The notes under the pieces were generated by a model that was given only the letters and a program-made list of their open reading frames with translations, was not told where the DNA came from and made no database searches. The position numbers and the translations under genes were made by a program. This document shows, piece after piece, positions 7,945-16,117 of a stretch of DNA of 64,000 bases. Source of the stretch: Streptomyces spinoverrucosus (GTDB lineage: Bacteria > Actinomycetota > Actinomycetes > Streptomycetales > Streptomycetaceae). The first letter of the stretch is position 1; each line of letters starts with the position of its first letter. The DNA lies in assembly GCF_006539505.1 (NCBI RefSeq), contig NZ_BJND01000035.1, positions 17,697 through 81,696 on the forward strand, in the 5' to 3' direction.

Positions 7945-8025
7945 GGCCGCCCGCGGCGGCCGTTGTCAGTGGTCGCCGGTAGGTTCTGTACTCCGGAACC
8001 GACCGCACACCGTAAGGAAGTTGAC

Positions 8026-8718
8026 GTGACCGACATCGCCATGCTGCCCGAGTCCTGGCGCGGCGTCCTGAGCGACGAACTCCACAAGCCCTACTTCAAG
8101 GAGCTGACGGAGTTCGTGGAGGAGGAGCGGGCGAACGGTCCCGTCTACCCACCGCGCGAGGAGGTCTTCGCGGCGCTCGACGCCACGCCGTACGAGCAGG
8201 TGAAGGTCCTGATCCTCGGCCAGGACCCGTACCACGGCGAGGGCCAGGGCCACGGCCTGTGCTTCTCGGTCCGCCCCGGGGTGCGGACCCCGCCCTCGCT
8301 GCGCAACATCTACAAGGAGATGCAGGAGGAGCTCGGCCTGCCGATCCCGGACAACGGCTATCTGATGCCGTGGGCCCGGCAGGGCGTGCTGCTGCTCAAC
8401 GCGGTGCTGACGGTCCGGGGCGGCGAGGCCAACTCGCACAAGGGCAAGGGCTGGGAGAAGTTCACCGACGCGGTGATCCGGGCGGTGGCCGAGCGGCCCG
8501 ACCCGGCGGTGTTCGTGCTGTGGGGGAACTACGCGCAGAAGAAGCTGCCGCTGATCGACGAGACCCGGCACGTGGTGGTGAAGGGCGCGCACCCCTCGCC
8601 GCTGTCGGCGAAGAAGTTCTTCGGCTCCCGGCCCTTCACGCAGATCAACGAGGCGATCGCGCGGCAGGGGCATGCGCCGGTGGACTGGCGCATCCCGAAC
8701 CTGGCCGACCTCACCTGA
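8026..8718 (+). CDS. ung: Uracil-DNA glycosylase
   Basis: The 230-residue enzyme removes uracil from DNA as the first step of base excision repair. Family motifs are complete: GQDPYHGEGQGHGLCFSV with the catalytic Asp67, the Asn-containing LLLNAVLTV, FVLWGNYAQKK, and the DNA-intercalation loop HPSPLSAKKFFGSRPF with catalytic His189. The GTG at 8026 follows AAGGAAG with five bases between, giving the expected family length. A strong stem-loop just downstream (8735-8759) ends the transcript. Confidence 0.97.
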   Translation: MTDIAMLPESWRGVLSDELHKPYFKELTEFVEEERANGPVYPPREEVFAALDATPYEQVKVLILGQDPYHGEGQGHGLCFSVRPGVRTPPSLRNIYKEMQEELGLPIPDNGYLMPWARQGVLLLNAVLTVRGGEANSHKGKGWEKFTDAVIRAVAERPDPAVFVLWGNYAQKKLPLIDETRHVVVKGAHPSPLSAKKFFGSRPFTQINEAIARQGHAPVDWRIPNLADLT

Positions 8719-8734
8719 CCTGGGGCGCTTCGTG

Positions 8735-8759
8735 GGGGCCGACGTCATGGGTCGGCCCC
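8735..8759 (+). terminator. Stem-loop terminator after ung
   Basis: GGGGCCGAC and GTCGGCCCC form a perfect 9-bp stem with a 7-base loop, 16 bases past the ung stop. It has no T tract, as is usual in Streptomyces. Confidence 0.6.
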
Positions 8760-8833
8760 GCCTCGCCGGGATTGCCGGTGGCGGCCGTTAGCGTCGGCAC
8801 GGACGGGACGTCGGCGAGTGCGCGGAGGGTGCG

Positions 8834-9355
8834 GTGGCGGAGCGACAGGAGCAGGCGGCGCCGGATGCCGTGATGACACGGATCGGGCAGGTCGTCATGC
8901 TGCATCACGCGGGGGACCGCGAGGAGGCCCGGCACCGCTTCCTGAAGCTGTGGGCGGAGATCGGCGAGGACGGCGATCCCCTGCACCGCTGCACGCTGGC
9001 CCACTACATGGCCGACACCCAGGACGACCCCTGCGACGAACTGGCCTGGGACCTGCGGGCCCTGGGCGCCGCCGAGGAGCTGGCCGACGACCGCCTCGCG
9101 GCCCACGAGGGCGCCCTGGCGGTCCGCGCCCTGTATCCCTCCCTGCATCTGAACCTCGCCGCCGACTACGTCAAACTCGGCCACTCGGATGCCGCCCGCA
9201 CCCATCTGCGCCGGGCACGTGGCGCGGCGGACGCCCTGGGCGACGACACCTATGGGGACGGGGTGCGGGCGGCCATCGGGCGCATGGAGCTACGGCTCGG
9301 GGACGGCGGTTCGCCCGGTGGGGGTGGCTGGGGTCCGCCTCGGCAGCGGCCGTGA
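8834..9355 (+). CDS. Conserved hypothetical protein, helical (TPR-like)
   Basis: The GTG at 8834 follows GGAGG by six bases. The 173-residue product is rich in helices with the alternating pattern of tetratricopeptide-like proteins: VVMLHHAGDREEARHRFLKLWAEIGEDGD, then HLNLAADYVKLGHSDAARTHLRRARGAADALGDDTYG. The closing 15 residues are Gly/Pro-rich and probably disordered. Actinobacterial proteins of this kind are annotated only as hypothetical or tetratricopeptide-like; no enzyme motif is seen. It is not in an operon with flanking genes. Confidence 0.75.
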   Translation: MAERQEQAAPDAVMTRIGQVVMLHHAGDREEARHRFLKLWAEIGEDGDPLHRCTLAHYMADTQDDPCDELAWDLRALGAAEELADDRLAAHEGALAVRALYPSLHLNLAADYVKLGHSDAARTHLRRARGAADALGDDTYGDGVRAAIGRMELRLGDGGSPGGGGWGPPRQRP

Positions 9356-9381
9356 GCGGCGCCGGTATCGGGGCGCGCCCC

Positions 9382-9858
9382 TCACCGCCCGTACGTCTGC
9401 TCGCAGATCACCGCCTCCGGGCTGTCCGGGCGCCAGCCGCCGTACTTTCTGCCCAGGGCGCACACGTCGGTGTTCTCGGGGACCGCGGTGGAGACGTCCG
9501 GGATCCCGGCGGGCGGTGGCTCGTGCGGGCGGCGTGGCTCCGGACGGGGCGGGTCGGAGTGCGGGCGGGACTCCGTGCGCGGGGACGCGGGCCGCTGGGT
9601 CGGTAACGGGGCCTTCGCGGTGGGGCGGCGTGGCTCCGGCGTGGTCGCGTCGGGCCGGGACGGGCCGATCATCTCCAGGGCCTCACGGGCGGGCGCCTGC
9701 ACGATCTGCGGTTCCGTGCGGCCGTCCGAGCGCGGTAACGACGGCTGGGCCGACGCCCGTGGCGGGGCGGTGGGGCCCCGCTGGACGGTCACACAGCCGG
9801 AGACGGCCGTGAGGGCCACGGTGACGAGCAGTGTCGCGGTGGTCGTCGTTCGATGCAC
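9382..9858 (-). CDS. Small secreted lipoprotein, Pro/Arg-rich
   Basis: From the GTG at 9858 the protein has 158 residues, beginning with a signal peptide TTTTATLLVTVALTAVSGC that ends in a lipobox cysteine. The middle is a low-complexity stretch rich in Pro, Arg, Ser and Thr, likely an extended wall-spanning linker. The last 27 residues (from VCALGRKYGGWRP to EQTYGR) form a compact cysteine-containing motif of the kind conserved in short Streptomyces lipoproteins. Function is unknown. A longer start at 9906 is possible but would bury the signal peptide. Confidence 0.65.
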   Translation of the reverse strand: MHRTTTTATLLVTVALTAVSGCVTVQRGPTAPPRASAQPSLPRSDGRTEPQIVQAPAREALEMIGPSRPDATTPEPRRPTAKAPLPTQRPASPRTESRPHSDPPRPEPRRPHEPPPAGIPDVSTAVPENTDVCALGRKYGGWRPDSPEAVICEQTYGR

Positions 9859-9927
9859 CCCCGCCACTCTGGTGGCTGCGGCGCCGCAGGACCAGCAGAC
9901 AAGCACAGGTTGCTCCGGACGGGTGAA

Positions 9928-9954
9928 GCGCGCCCCCGCAGGGAGGGGGCGCGC
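9928..9954 (-). terminator. Stem-loop terminator after the DinB-like gene
   Basis: GCGCGCCCCC and GGGGGCGCGC form a perfect 10-bp stem with a 7-base loop, 17 bases beyond the DinB-like stop on the minus strand. Confidence 0.6.
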
Positions 9955-9970
9955 CCTTCCGAGGTGACGT

Positions 9971-10483
9971 TCAGTCGCCCGTCGCGCCGTCGACGCGCTC
10001 GCGGATCAGATCGGCGTGGCCGTTGTGACGGGCGTACTCCTCGATCATGTGGGTGTAGATCCAGCGCAGATTGAACGGCTCGCCGCTGTGGCGGCCGCGC
10101 CCCTTGGACAGGTCGTCCAGCGCGAACCCGGCCGCGTTGCTCCGGGCGATCGCGATCTCTGCCTGCCAGGTGGCGTACGCCCCCGCCCAGGTGTCCGCCT
10201 CGGTGAGGTGGAACTCGCCGTCGGGGTCCTCCTCGGTGTAGTAGATCGGCCCCGGGTCGTCGCCGACGAGCACCCGGCGGAACCAGCCCCGCTCGACCTC
10301 CGCCATGTGCCGCACCAGTCCCATCAGGGACAGTTCGGACGGCTCCACGGCCGCGATCCGGAGCTGCGCGTCGCTCAGTCCCTCGCACTTCCACGCCAGG
10401 GTCTGCCGGTGATACTCCAACCAGCCTTCCAGCATGGTCCGTTCGTCGGCGTTCTGGGCGGGCTCACGGCGCTCGGTTGTCAT
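9971..10483 (-). CDS. DinB-like (DUF664) protein
   Basis: The 170-residue protein has the four-helix DinB-like arrangement with metal-binding histidines: MLEGWLEYHRQTLAWKCEGL, LSLMGLVRHMAEVERGWFRRVL (His near 57) and YTHMIEEYARHNGHADLIRERVDG (His near 153 and 157). Many actinobacterial members are mycothiol- or bacillithiol-dependent transferases, while others are uncharacterised. The ATG at 10483 is preferred, as GAGGAT precedes it at a normal distance. It stands alone between a lipoprotein gene and a TetR gene on the same strand. Confidence 0.88.
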   Translation of the reverse strand: MTTERREPAQNADERTMLEGWLEYHRQTLAWKCEGLSDAQLRIAAVEPSELSLMGLVRHMAEVERGWFRRVLVGDDPGPIYYTEEDPDGEFHLTEADTWAGAYATWQAEIAIARSNAAGFALDDLSKGRGRHSGEPFNLRWIYTHMIEEYARHNGHADLIRERVDGATGD

Positions 10484-10526
10484 GGGCGCATCCTCGCGCA
10501 CCGCCAGGGAAATCCACCAGGAGGTT

Positions 10527-11132
10527 TTACGGCCGCCCCGGCGCCCCGCCGAACATCCCGCCGAGCAGCTCCCGCAGCCCCGCCCGCACCTCGTCCAGGC
10601 TCGGCACCTCCGCGTTGAAGGACCCGGCCACGCAGCTGAACATCAGCCCGTCCGCCCACGCGACCAGCATCAGCACATGCCGGGCCGGGTCGGTCGAGCC
10701 CATCGCCGTGACCAGGCCGGTGAGCTGCTCGCGGAAGCGGGCGCCCGTGGCGTCGTAGTACGCGCGCAGTTCGGGGCGTCGGGTGGCCTCCAGGGCGAGT
10801 TCGTAGCGGGCGACGACCAGGTCACGGTTGCGGGTGAGGGAGCGGTGGACCGCGAGGGCGAGGCCGTCCACCAGTGAGTCGAGTCCGCCGCGCGGGTCCG
10901 GCATCTCGTGCAGGGCGAGCACCCGCGCCTCCCGCTCGGCGTGCCGGCGAACCGCCAGTTCCAGCAGCGCCTGGCGCGTGCGGGCCACGTTCGAGGTGGA
11001 GCCCTGGGGCAGTCCGGCCGCCTCGTCCACCGCCCGGTGCGTCAGCCCGCGCATCCCGCGCTCGGCGAGCAGGGCGAGGGCGGTGTCGGCGACGAGATCG
11101 GCGCGGGACGCGCCCGTGGTGCGTACGGACAT
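10527..11132 (-). CDS. TetR-family transcriptional repressor
   Basis: The 201-residue protein has an N-terminal helix-turn-helix (LVADTALALLAERGMRGLTHRAVDEAAGLPQGSTSNVARTRQ, about residues 12-54) and an all-helical ligand-binding domain. It faces the FAD monooxygenase gene at 11215, and two near-identical palindromes lie between them, so it very probably represses both itself and the monooxygenase until an aromatic-type ligand appears. The ATG at 11132 is the first standard start in frame. Confidence in the fold is high; the ligand is unknown. Confidence 0.92.
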   Translation of the reverse strand: MSVRTTGASRADLVADTALALLAERGMRGLTHRAVDEAAGLPQGSTSNVARTRQALLELAVRRHAEREARVLALHEMPDPRGGLDSLVDGLALAVHRSLTRNRDLVVARYELALEATRRPELRAYYDATGARFREQLTGLVTAMGSTDPARHVLMLVAWADGLMFSCVAGSFNAEVPSLDEVRAGLRELLGGMFGGAPGRP

Positions 11133-11153
11133 GCTGCTCAACCTACCCGTCTC

Positions 11154-11200
11154 ACTACATCTGTAGTACGGTCGATGGCGAGGCCACTACGGGTGTAGTG
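11154..11200. promoter_or_regulatory. Pair of TetR operators, ACTAC-N4-GTAGT
   Basis: Two copies of the same dyad lie between the divergent tetR and monooxygenase genes: ACTAC-atct-GTAGT (11154-11167) and CACTAC-gggt-GTAGTG (11185-11200). Their centres are 32 bp apart, three helical turns, so two dimers would bind on the same face. Confidence 0.7.
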
Positions 11201-11214
11201 AAGAAAGGGGCATT

Positions 11215-12408
11215 ATGGCAGCGCCATCCAACCCACCCCGAGCCGTCGTCATCGGCGGCGGCATCGGCGGCCTGACCGCCGCTGTCGCCCTGCACCGGCG
11301 CGGCTGGCGGGTCACCGTCCTGGAACGCGCCCGCTCCCTGGCCCCCGTCGGCGCGGCCATCTCCCTCGCCCCCAACTCCCTGCGCGCCCTGGACGTCATC
11401 GGCCTCGGCGACGAGATCCGCGCCCTGGCCGCATGGCAGGGCGACGGCGGACTGCGCACCCCGAAGGGGCGGTGGCTGTCCCGGTCCAGCGCCGCCGCCG
11501 CGGCCGAGCGCTTCGGCGGCCCGCTCGTCCTGCTGCACCGCGCCACCCTCGTCGACGCCCTGACCGCACGTCTCCCCGAGGACCGCATCCGTACGTCCGC
11601 CCCGGCGACCCTCGCCGACCCCGGCGACGCGGACCGTCCGGCCCGCGTGACCACGCCCGACGGCGAGTGGGAGGCCGACCTGGTGGTGGCCGCCGACGGC
11701 ATCCACTCCGCCGTACGCCGGGCCCTGTTCCCGCAGCACCCGGGGCTCGCGTACGCCGGATTCACCACCTGGCGGGTCGTCATCCCCGTGCCCGGCGTGG
11801 AGTTCGCCTCGCACGAGACGTGGGGCCGGGGCCGGATCTGGGGCACGCATCCCCTCAAGGACGGCCGTGTCTACGCGTACGCCGCCGCCGTCACGCCCGC
11901 CGGGCAGCGAGCCCCGGACGACGAGAAGGCCGAGCTGCTACGGCTGTTCGGCGACTGGCACGACCCGATCCCCGCCGTGCTCGCCGCCGCCTGCCCCGAG
12001 GACGTGCTGCGCCACGACGTGCACCACATCGCCGAGCCGCTGCCCGCCCACCACCGCGGCCGGGTGGCGCTCCTCGGCGACGCCGCCCACGCGATGCCGC
12101 CGACCCTCGGACAGGGCGGCAACCAGGCCATCGAGGACGCGATCGTCCTGGCGCACCATGCGCCCGACCTCGCCGCGTACACCGCCGCCCGGCTGCCCCG
12201 TACGACGGCCATCGCCCGCCAGGCCGTGAAGGTGGCGCGGCTGAACATGATGAGCAACCGCGCCGGCATGGCCGTGCGCGATGCCGTGATCGCCGCCCTG
12301 TCGAAGGCCGCACCGGCGCTGTTGCTGCGCGGCTTCGACGGCATCGCCGACTGGCGGCCGCCCGGGCAGCCGTATGCTTCCGAGCAGACCCCAGCAGGCC
12401 AGCAGTGA
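11215..12408 (+). CDS. FAD-dependent monooxygenase (salicylate-hydroxylase type)
   Basis: The 397-residue enzyme belongs to the class A flavoprotein hydroxylases. The Rossmann motif VVIGGGIGGLTAAVALHRRG is at about residues 9-28, the DG motif VVAADGIHSAVRR near 160, and the second FAD motif GRVALLGDAAHAMPPTLGQGGNQAIEDA near 281-308. Such enzymes hydroxylate aromatic rings with NAD(P)H and O2. Substrate is not deducible. The ATG follows AAAGGGG. The two TetR dyads immediately upstream suggest induction by its substrate. The next gene starts 11 bases after its stop and is probably co-transcribed. Confidence 0.9.
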   Translation: MAAPSNPPRAVVIGGGIGGLTAAVALHRRGWRVTVLERARSLAPVGAAISLAPNSLRALDVIGLGDEIRALAAWQGDGGLRTPKGRWLSRSSAAAAAERFGGPLVLLHRATLVDALTARLPEDRIRTSAPATLADPGDADRPARVTTPDGEWEADLVVAADGIHSAVRRALFPQHPGLAYAGFTTWRVVIPVPGVEFASHETWGRGRIWGTHPLKDGRVYAYAAAVTPAGQRAPDDEKAELLRLFGDWHDPIPAVLAAACPEDVLRHDVHHIAEPLPAHHRGRVALLGDAAHAMPPTLGQGGNQAIEDAIVLAHHAPDLAAYTAARLPRTTAIARQAVKVARLNMMSNRAGMAVRDAVIAALSKAAPALLLRGFDGIADWRPPGQPYASEQTPAGQQ

Positions 12409-12418
12409 AGGAGCCCCC

Positions 12419-13333
12419 GTGAAGGTCGGCTGCATCGGACTCGGTGACATCGCGCAGAAGGCGTATCTGCCGGTGCTCGGCGTCCAGCCCGGGGTCGAGC
12501 TGCACCTGCAGACCCGCACGCCCGCCACGCTCGACCGCGTCGCCGACAGCCTTCACCTGCCCCGCACCCAGCGCCACAGCACCCTGGACGCGCTCCTCGC
12601 CCACGACCTCGACGCCGCCTTCGTGCACGCGCCCACCCTCGTGCACCCCGAGATCGTCACGCGGCTGCTTGAGGCGGGCGTCCCGACGTACGTCGACAAG
12701 CCGCTGGCGTACGAACTCGCCGACTCCGAGCGGCTGGTGGAGCTGGCCGAGGAGCGGGGCGTGAGCCTCGCCGTCGGCTTCAACCGGCGGCACGCGCCCG
12801 CGTACGCGCAGTGCGCCGAGCATCCGCGCGAGCTGATCCTCATGCAGAAGAACCGGGTCGGGCTCCCGGAAGAGCCGCGCGCGATGATCCTGGACGACTT
12901 CATCCACGTCGTGGACACGCTGCGCTTCCTGGTGCCGGGCCAGATCGACGACGTGACCGTGCGCGCCCGCACCGTGGACGGGCTGCTGCACCACGTCGTG
13001 CTCCAGCTCGCCGGGGACGGGTTCACCGCGCTCGGTGTGATGAACCGGCTGAGCGGGTCGGCCGAGGAGATCCTGGAGGTCTCCGGGCAGGACACCAAGC
13101 GGCAGGTGATCAACCTGGCCGAGGTGATCGACCACAAGGGTCAGCCGACGCTGCGGCGGCGCGGCGACTGGGTGCCGGTGGCCCGCCAGCGGGGCATCGA
13201 GCAGGCGGTGCTGGCCTTTCTCGACGCCGTGCGCGCGGGCAAGTTGCTCAGCGCCCGGGACGCGCTGGCGACTCACGAACTGTGCGAGCGGGTGGTACGG
13301 GCGGTTCTGGAGCGCCCCGGCGCGGTCGCCTGA
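12419..13333 (+). CDS. Gfo/Idh/MocA-family oxidoreductase
   Basis: The GTG at 12419 is preceded by GAAGGAG, giving 304 residues. The N-terminal Rossmann motif VGCIGLGDIAQKAYLPVL binds NAD(P). VPTYVDKPLAYELADSERLVELAEE is the EKP-like motif region, here DKP, which holds the catalytic lysine. The C-terminal beta-sheet domain includes FNRRHAPAYAQC and DDFIHVVDTLRFLV. Family members oxidise or reduce sugars and related compounds. It is shorter than most (about 330-360). Its last 86 bases overlap the convergent lnt gene. Confidence 0.87.
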   Translation: MKVGCIGLGDIAQKAYLPVLGVQPGVELHLQTRTPATLDRVADSLHLPRTQRHSTLDALLAHDLDAAFVHAPTLVHPEIVTRLLEAGVPTYVDKPLAYELADSERLVELAEERGVSLAVGFNRRHAPAYAQCAEHPRELILMQKNRVGLPEEPRAMILDDFIHVVDTLRFLVPGQIDDVTVRARTVDGLLHHVVLQLAGDGFTALGVMNRLSGSAEEILEVSGQDTKRQVINLAEVIDHKGQPTLRRRGDWVPVARQRGIEQAVLAFLDAVRAGKLLSARDALATHELCERVVRAVLERPGAVA

Positions 13334-14807
13334 CCGCCCGCCCGCCCTCGACCAGGCCCAGGGCGAGCAGCGCCACCACGGAGACGTACACCGGCCAGGC
13401 ACCCAGACGGACGTACGGCGTGACCCCGTCGGCCAGCGGCACCTCGTACACCTGCGCCGTGCTCGCGTCCGTCCCGAGCGGCGGGCCGATCCGCCGGCCC
13501 TCGGGGCCGAACACGGCGGAGACGCCGGTCAGGGTCGCGTGCACCATGGGGCGGCCGGTCTCCGCGGCGCGCAGCGCGGCCAGCGAGGCGTGCTGCGCGG
13601 GCGCCCAGCTCTGCTGGAACGTCGACGTGGCCGACTGGGCCACCAGTACGTCGGCGCCGTCGCGGGTGAGGCTGCGGCTCATGTCGGGGAACGCCGACTC
13701 GAAGCACACCATCGGGCCGACGCGCAGCCCGCCGCCGACGTCCATCACGACCTGCTCGGTGCCGCGCCTGCGGTCCTCGGCCGCGGCCTCGCCGACGGAG
13801 GTGACCCAGCCGAGCAGCGAGCGGAACGGGATGTACTCGCCGAACGGGACCAGCCGCATCTTGTCGTAGCGGTCGCCGGTCGGGCCGTCCGGGCCGATCA
13901 GCACCGAACTCTTGTAGATCCCGGGCCGGTCCGAGCGGCGGGCGTCCACGTTGACCAGGATCGGGGCACCCGTCTCACGGGACAGCGCCGCTATGCGCTG
14001 CGCCAGGTCGGGTCGGCGGCCGAGGTCGTAGCCGACGCTGCTCTCGCCCCAGACGATCAGGTCCACGTCCTGGCCGGTGAGCTGCCGGGTGAGCTGTTCC
14101 TCGCGGTCGAACCGGGGGCCGGGGCCGTGGATGACACCGGGCTGTACGAGGGCCACCCGGACCTCACCGACGACGTGGGGGCGCGGGGACCAGCTCCAGG
14201 CCGCCGATGTGGCCGCGGCGGTGGCGAGTAGGGCGGCCAGGGCGGGCATCCTGGCGGCGCGCACCGAGACGAGCACGGCGACTGAGACATTGACGGCCAC
14301 CAGCAGGAAGCTCAGCAGCCACACCCCGCCCACCGAGGCCAGCCGCAGCGCCGGTTCCACCTGCCACTGACTGGCGCCCAGCATGCCCCAGGGGCCACCG
14401 AGCCCCTGCCAGGACCGCACCAGCTCCACCGCCAGCCAGCCCGACGGCAGCACCAGCAGCGCGGCCGCTATCCGGCCCGGGGAGGGCGCTCCGGCGAGGA
14501 ACCGGCGGACGAGCCAGCCCCACGGCGCCCACAGCGCACCGAGCAGGGCGGCGAGGACGAACGTGAACACGTGCAGGTTGGGCAGCAGCCAGTGGTGCAC
14601 CGCCAGCACGAAGCCGAAGCCGCCGCACCAGCCGTCGTACAGCGCCCGCCGCCCGGTCGGCGCGGTGCGGGCCAGCAGGATCCACGGGACCAGGGCGACG
14701 TACGCGAACCACCACAGGGACGGAGCCGGGAAGGCGAGCATGGGCAGGGCGCCCGCCACCGCGGCGATCACGCAGCGCCGCCACGGGGATTCGAGCCGGG
14801 TCTTCAT
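13248..14807 (-). CDS. lnt: Apolipoprotein N-acyltransferase
   Basis: The 519-residue protein starts with six or so transmembrane helices (for example LWWFAYVALVPWILLA and VGGVWLLSFLLVAVNVSVAVLV), then a nitrilase-like domain from about residue 215. The catalytic Glu (about 255) lies in IVWGESSVGYD, Lys in DRYDKMRLVPFGEYIPF, and Cys in VCFESAFPDMSRSL. A last helix anchors the C terminus, followed by a Pro/Arg-rich tail. Lnt adds the third acyl chain to lipoproteins, a step present in actinobacteria. Its 3' end overlaps the convergent oxidoreductase gene by 86 bp, within the disordered tail. Confidence 0.94.
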   Translation of the reverse strand: MKTRLESPWRRCVIAAVAGALPMLAFPAPSLWWFAYVALVPWILLARTAPTGRRALYDGWCGGFGFVLAVHHWLLPNLHVFTFVLAALLGALWAPWGWLVRRFLAGAPSPGRIAAALLVLPSGWLAVELVRSWQGLGGPWGMLGASQWQVEPALRLASVGGVWLLSFLLVAVNVSVAVLVSVRAARMPALAALLATAAATSAAWSWSPRPHVVGEVRVALVQPGVIHGPGPRFDREEQLTRQLTGQDVDLIVWGESSVGYDLGRRPDLAQRIAALSRETGAPILVNVDARRSDRPGIYKSSVLIGPDGPTGDRYDKMRLVPFGEYIPFRSLLGWVTSVGEAAAEDRRRGTEQVVMDVGGGLRVGPMVCFESAFPDMSRSLTRDGADVLVAQSATSTFQQSWAPAQHASLAALRAAETGRPMVHATLTGVSAVFGPEGRRIGPPLGTDASTAQVYEVPLADGVTPYVRLGAWPVYVSVVALLALGLVEGGRAVRRPRRGAPEPPVPPARTVRESPARPGR

Positions 14808-14874
14808 ACGGCGCCTCCCTACCCGTGGATCCAGTGTGCGCGTGGCCGGCGATCTCGGTACAGAGGGCGCCCGC

Positions 14875-15354
14875 TCAGTTGATCACACGGACCCCGGACC
14901 CCTGGGGCGCACGCCGCCACTTCTCCCGCACGATCACCTCCCGCAGCCGCCAGCCGTCGTCCGTCCGCCGCAGCTCGAACGCGTACCGGCCGCCGCACAC
15001 GAAGTCGGGCGCCGCCGAGCCGTCACCGGCGAGGCGCATCGGATTGATGTAGTCGGCCTGGACCTGGGCCGTGTCCCCGGTGTCCCGCTCCAGGATCCCG
15101 AAGCGGACCCGGCGGTTGACGATGAGGTGCTGGCGCATGGCGAACGCCCGCATGCTCTCGGCCAGCCACGCGGCGACGCTCCCGGCGTCGCCCTCGATGC
15201 CGCCGGCCGAGCGGTAGTCCGCCCGCCCGTCCGGGGTGAACAGCTTCCGGTACGCCTCCCAGTCGCCGTCGTCCACCGCCACGGCGTAGTCGGTGACCAG
15301 GCCGTCCACGGCCAGCCGGTCCATCACGGTCGCGAGCTCCACACGCTGCGTCAT
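14875..15354 (-). CDS. NTF2-like (SnoaL-type) protein
   Basis: The 159-residue protein has the cone-shaped NTF2-like fold pattern: an N-terminal helix pair (LAVDGLVTDYAVAVDDGDWEAYRKLFTPDGRADYRS), then a curved sheet ending in GGRYAFELRRTDDGWRLREVIVREKWRRA. Such proteins act as small hydrolases, isomerases or ligand binders; no catalytic set is identifiable. The start is unsure: the ATG at 15354 gives MTQRV, and a GTG at 15372 would add six residues. It lies 67 bp upstream of lnt on the same strand and might be co-transcribed. Confidence 0.82.
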   Translation of the reverse strand: MTQRVELATVMDRLAVDGLVTDYAVAVDDGDWEAYRKLFTPDGRADYRSAGGIEGDAGSVAAWLAESMRAFAMRQHLIVNRRVRFGILERDTGDTAQVQADYINPMRLAGDGSAAPDFVCGGRYAFELRRTDDGWRLREVIVREKWRRAPQGSGVRVIN

Positions 15355-15493
15355 CGGCTCAGTGTTGGGCACGGGGCGGGCCGCGCCAAGAGGGCGTGCC
15401 GAGTTGATCGGTGGTCGTGACCCCGCCGTTCGGTGGTCGTGACGTGCGTTATTCGGTGGTCCCGATCGGCCGGGGCGCGCGAGGCTGACCCGT

Positions 15494-16117
15494 GTGAACG
15501 ATCAGACCGAACGGCCCGAGCCGAGATTCCGCGTACGGGGCCGCCACACGGGCTCCACGATCACCGTCTACCAGGCGTACCACCCCGGCATCGGGCGACC
15601 GGCGGCCCGTGACGGGCGCTTCCCCACCACCTGGAAGCGCGAGCGCATGACCTGGATCAAGCCGTCCTTCCTGTGGATGATGTACCGCTGTGGCTGGGGC
15701 ACGAAGGAGAACCAGGAGACCGTCCTCGCCGTCGAGATCACCCGCGAGGGCTTCCTGTGGGCCCTGCGCCACGCCTGCCTCTCCCACTACGTCCCCGGAC
15801 TGCACGCCGACCAGGCCGCGTGGCAGGAGCAGCTGAGGACGGCACCCGCGCGCGTGCAGTGGGACCCGGAACGCGACCTGCACCTCACCCCGCTGCCGCA
15901 CCGGTCGCTGCAACTGGGGCTGGCGGGGGAGGCGGCCGCCCGGTACGCCGACGAGTGGATCGTGGGCATCGAGGACGTGACGCCGCTCACCAGGGAGGTC
16001 CACGGGCTGGTGCGGGCCGGTGAACTCGCCCGCGCGGGCGAGCTGTTGCCCAACGAACGGCCGTATCCGTTGGACCATGACGCGCTGGCACATCTGCTTC
16101 CGGGAGGCTCGGAATGA
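15494..16117 (+). CDS. DUF4291 protein
   Basis: The 207-residue product fits the DUF4291 family: ITVYQAYHPGIGRPAARDGRF, then the hallmark RMTWIKPSFLWMMYRCGWGTK, then VLAVEITREGFLWALRHACLSHY. The function of this family is not known. A weak GAGGCT box ends seven bases before the GTG, so the message may be leaderless. The stop overlaps the ATG of the following SDR gene (ATGA), which indicates translational coupling. Confidence 0.9.
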   Translation: MNDQTERPEPRFRVRGRHTGSTITVYQAYHPGIGRPAARDGRFPTTWKRERMTWIKPSFLWMMYRCGWGTKENQETVLAVEITREGFLWALRHACLSHYVPGLHADQAAWQEQLRTAPARVQWDPERDLHLTPLPHRSLQLGLAGEAAARYADEWIVGIEDVTPLTREVHGLVRAGELARAGELLPNERPYPLDHDALAHLLPGGSE

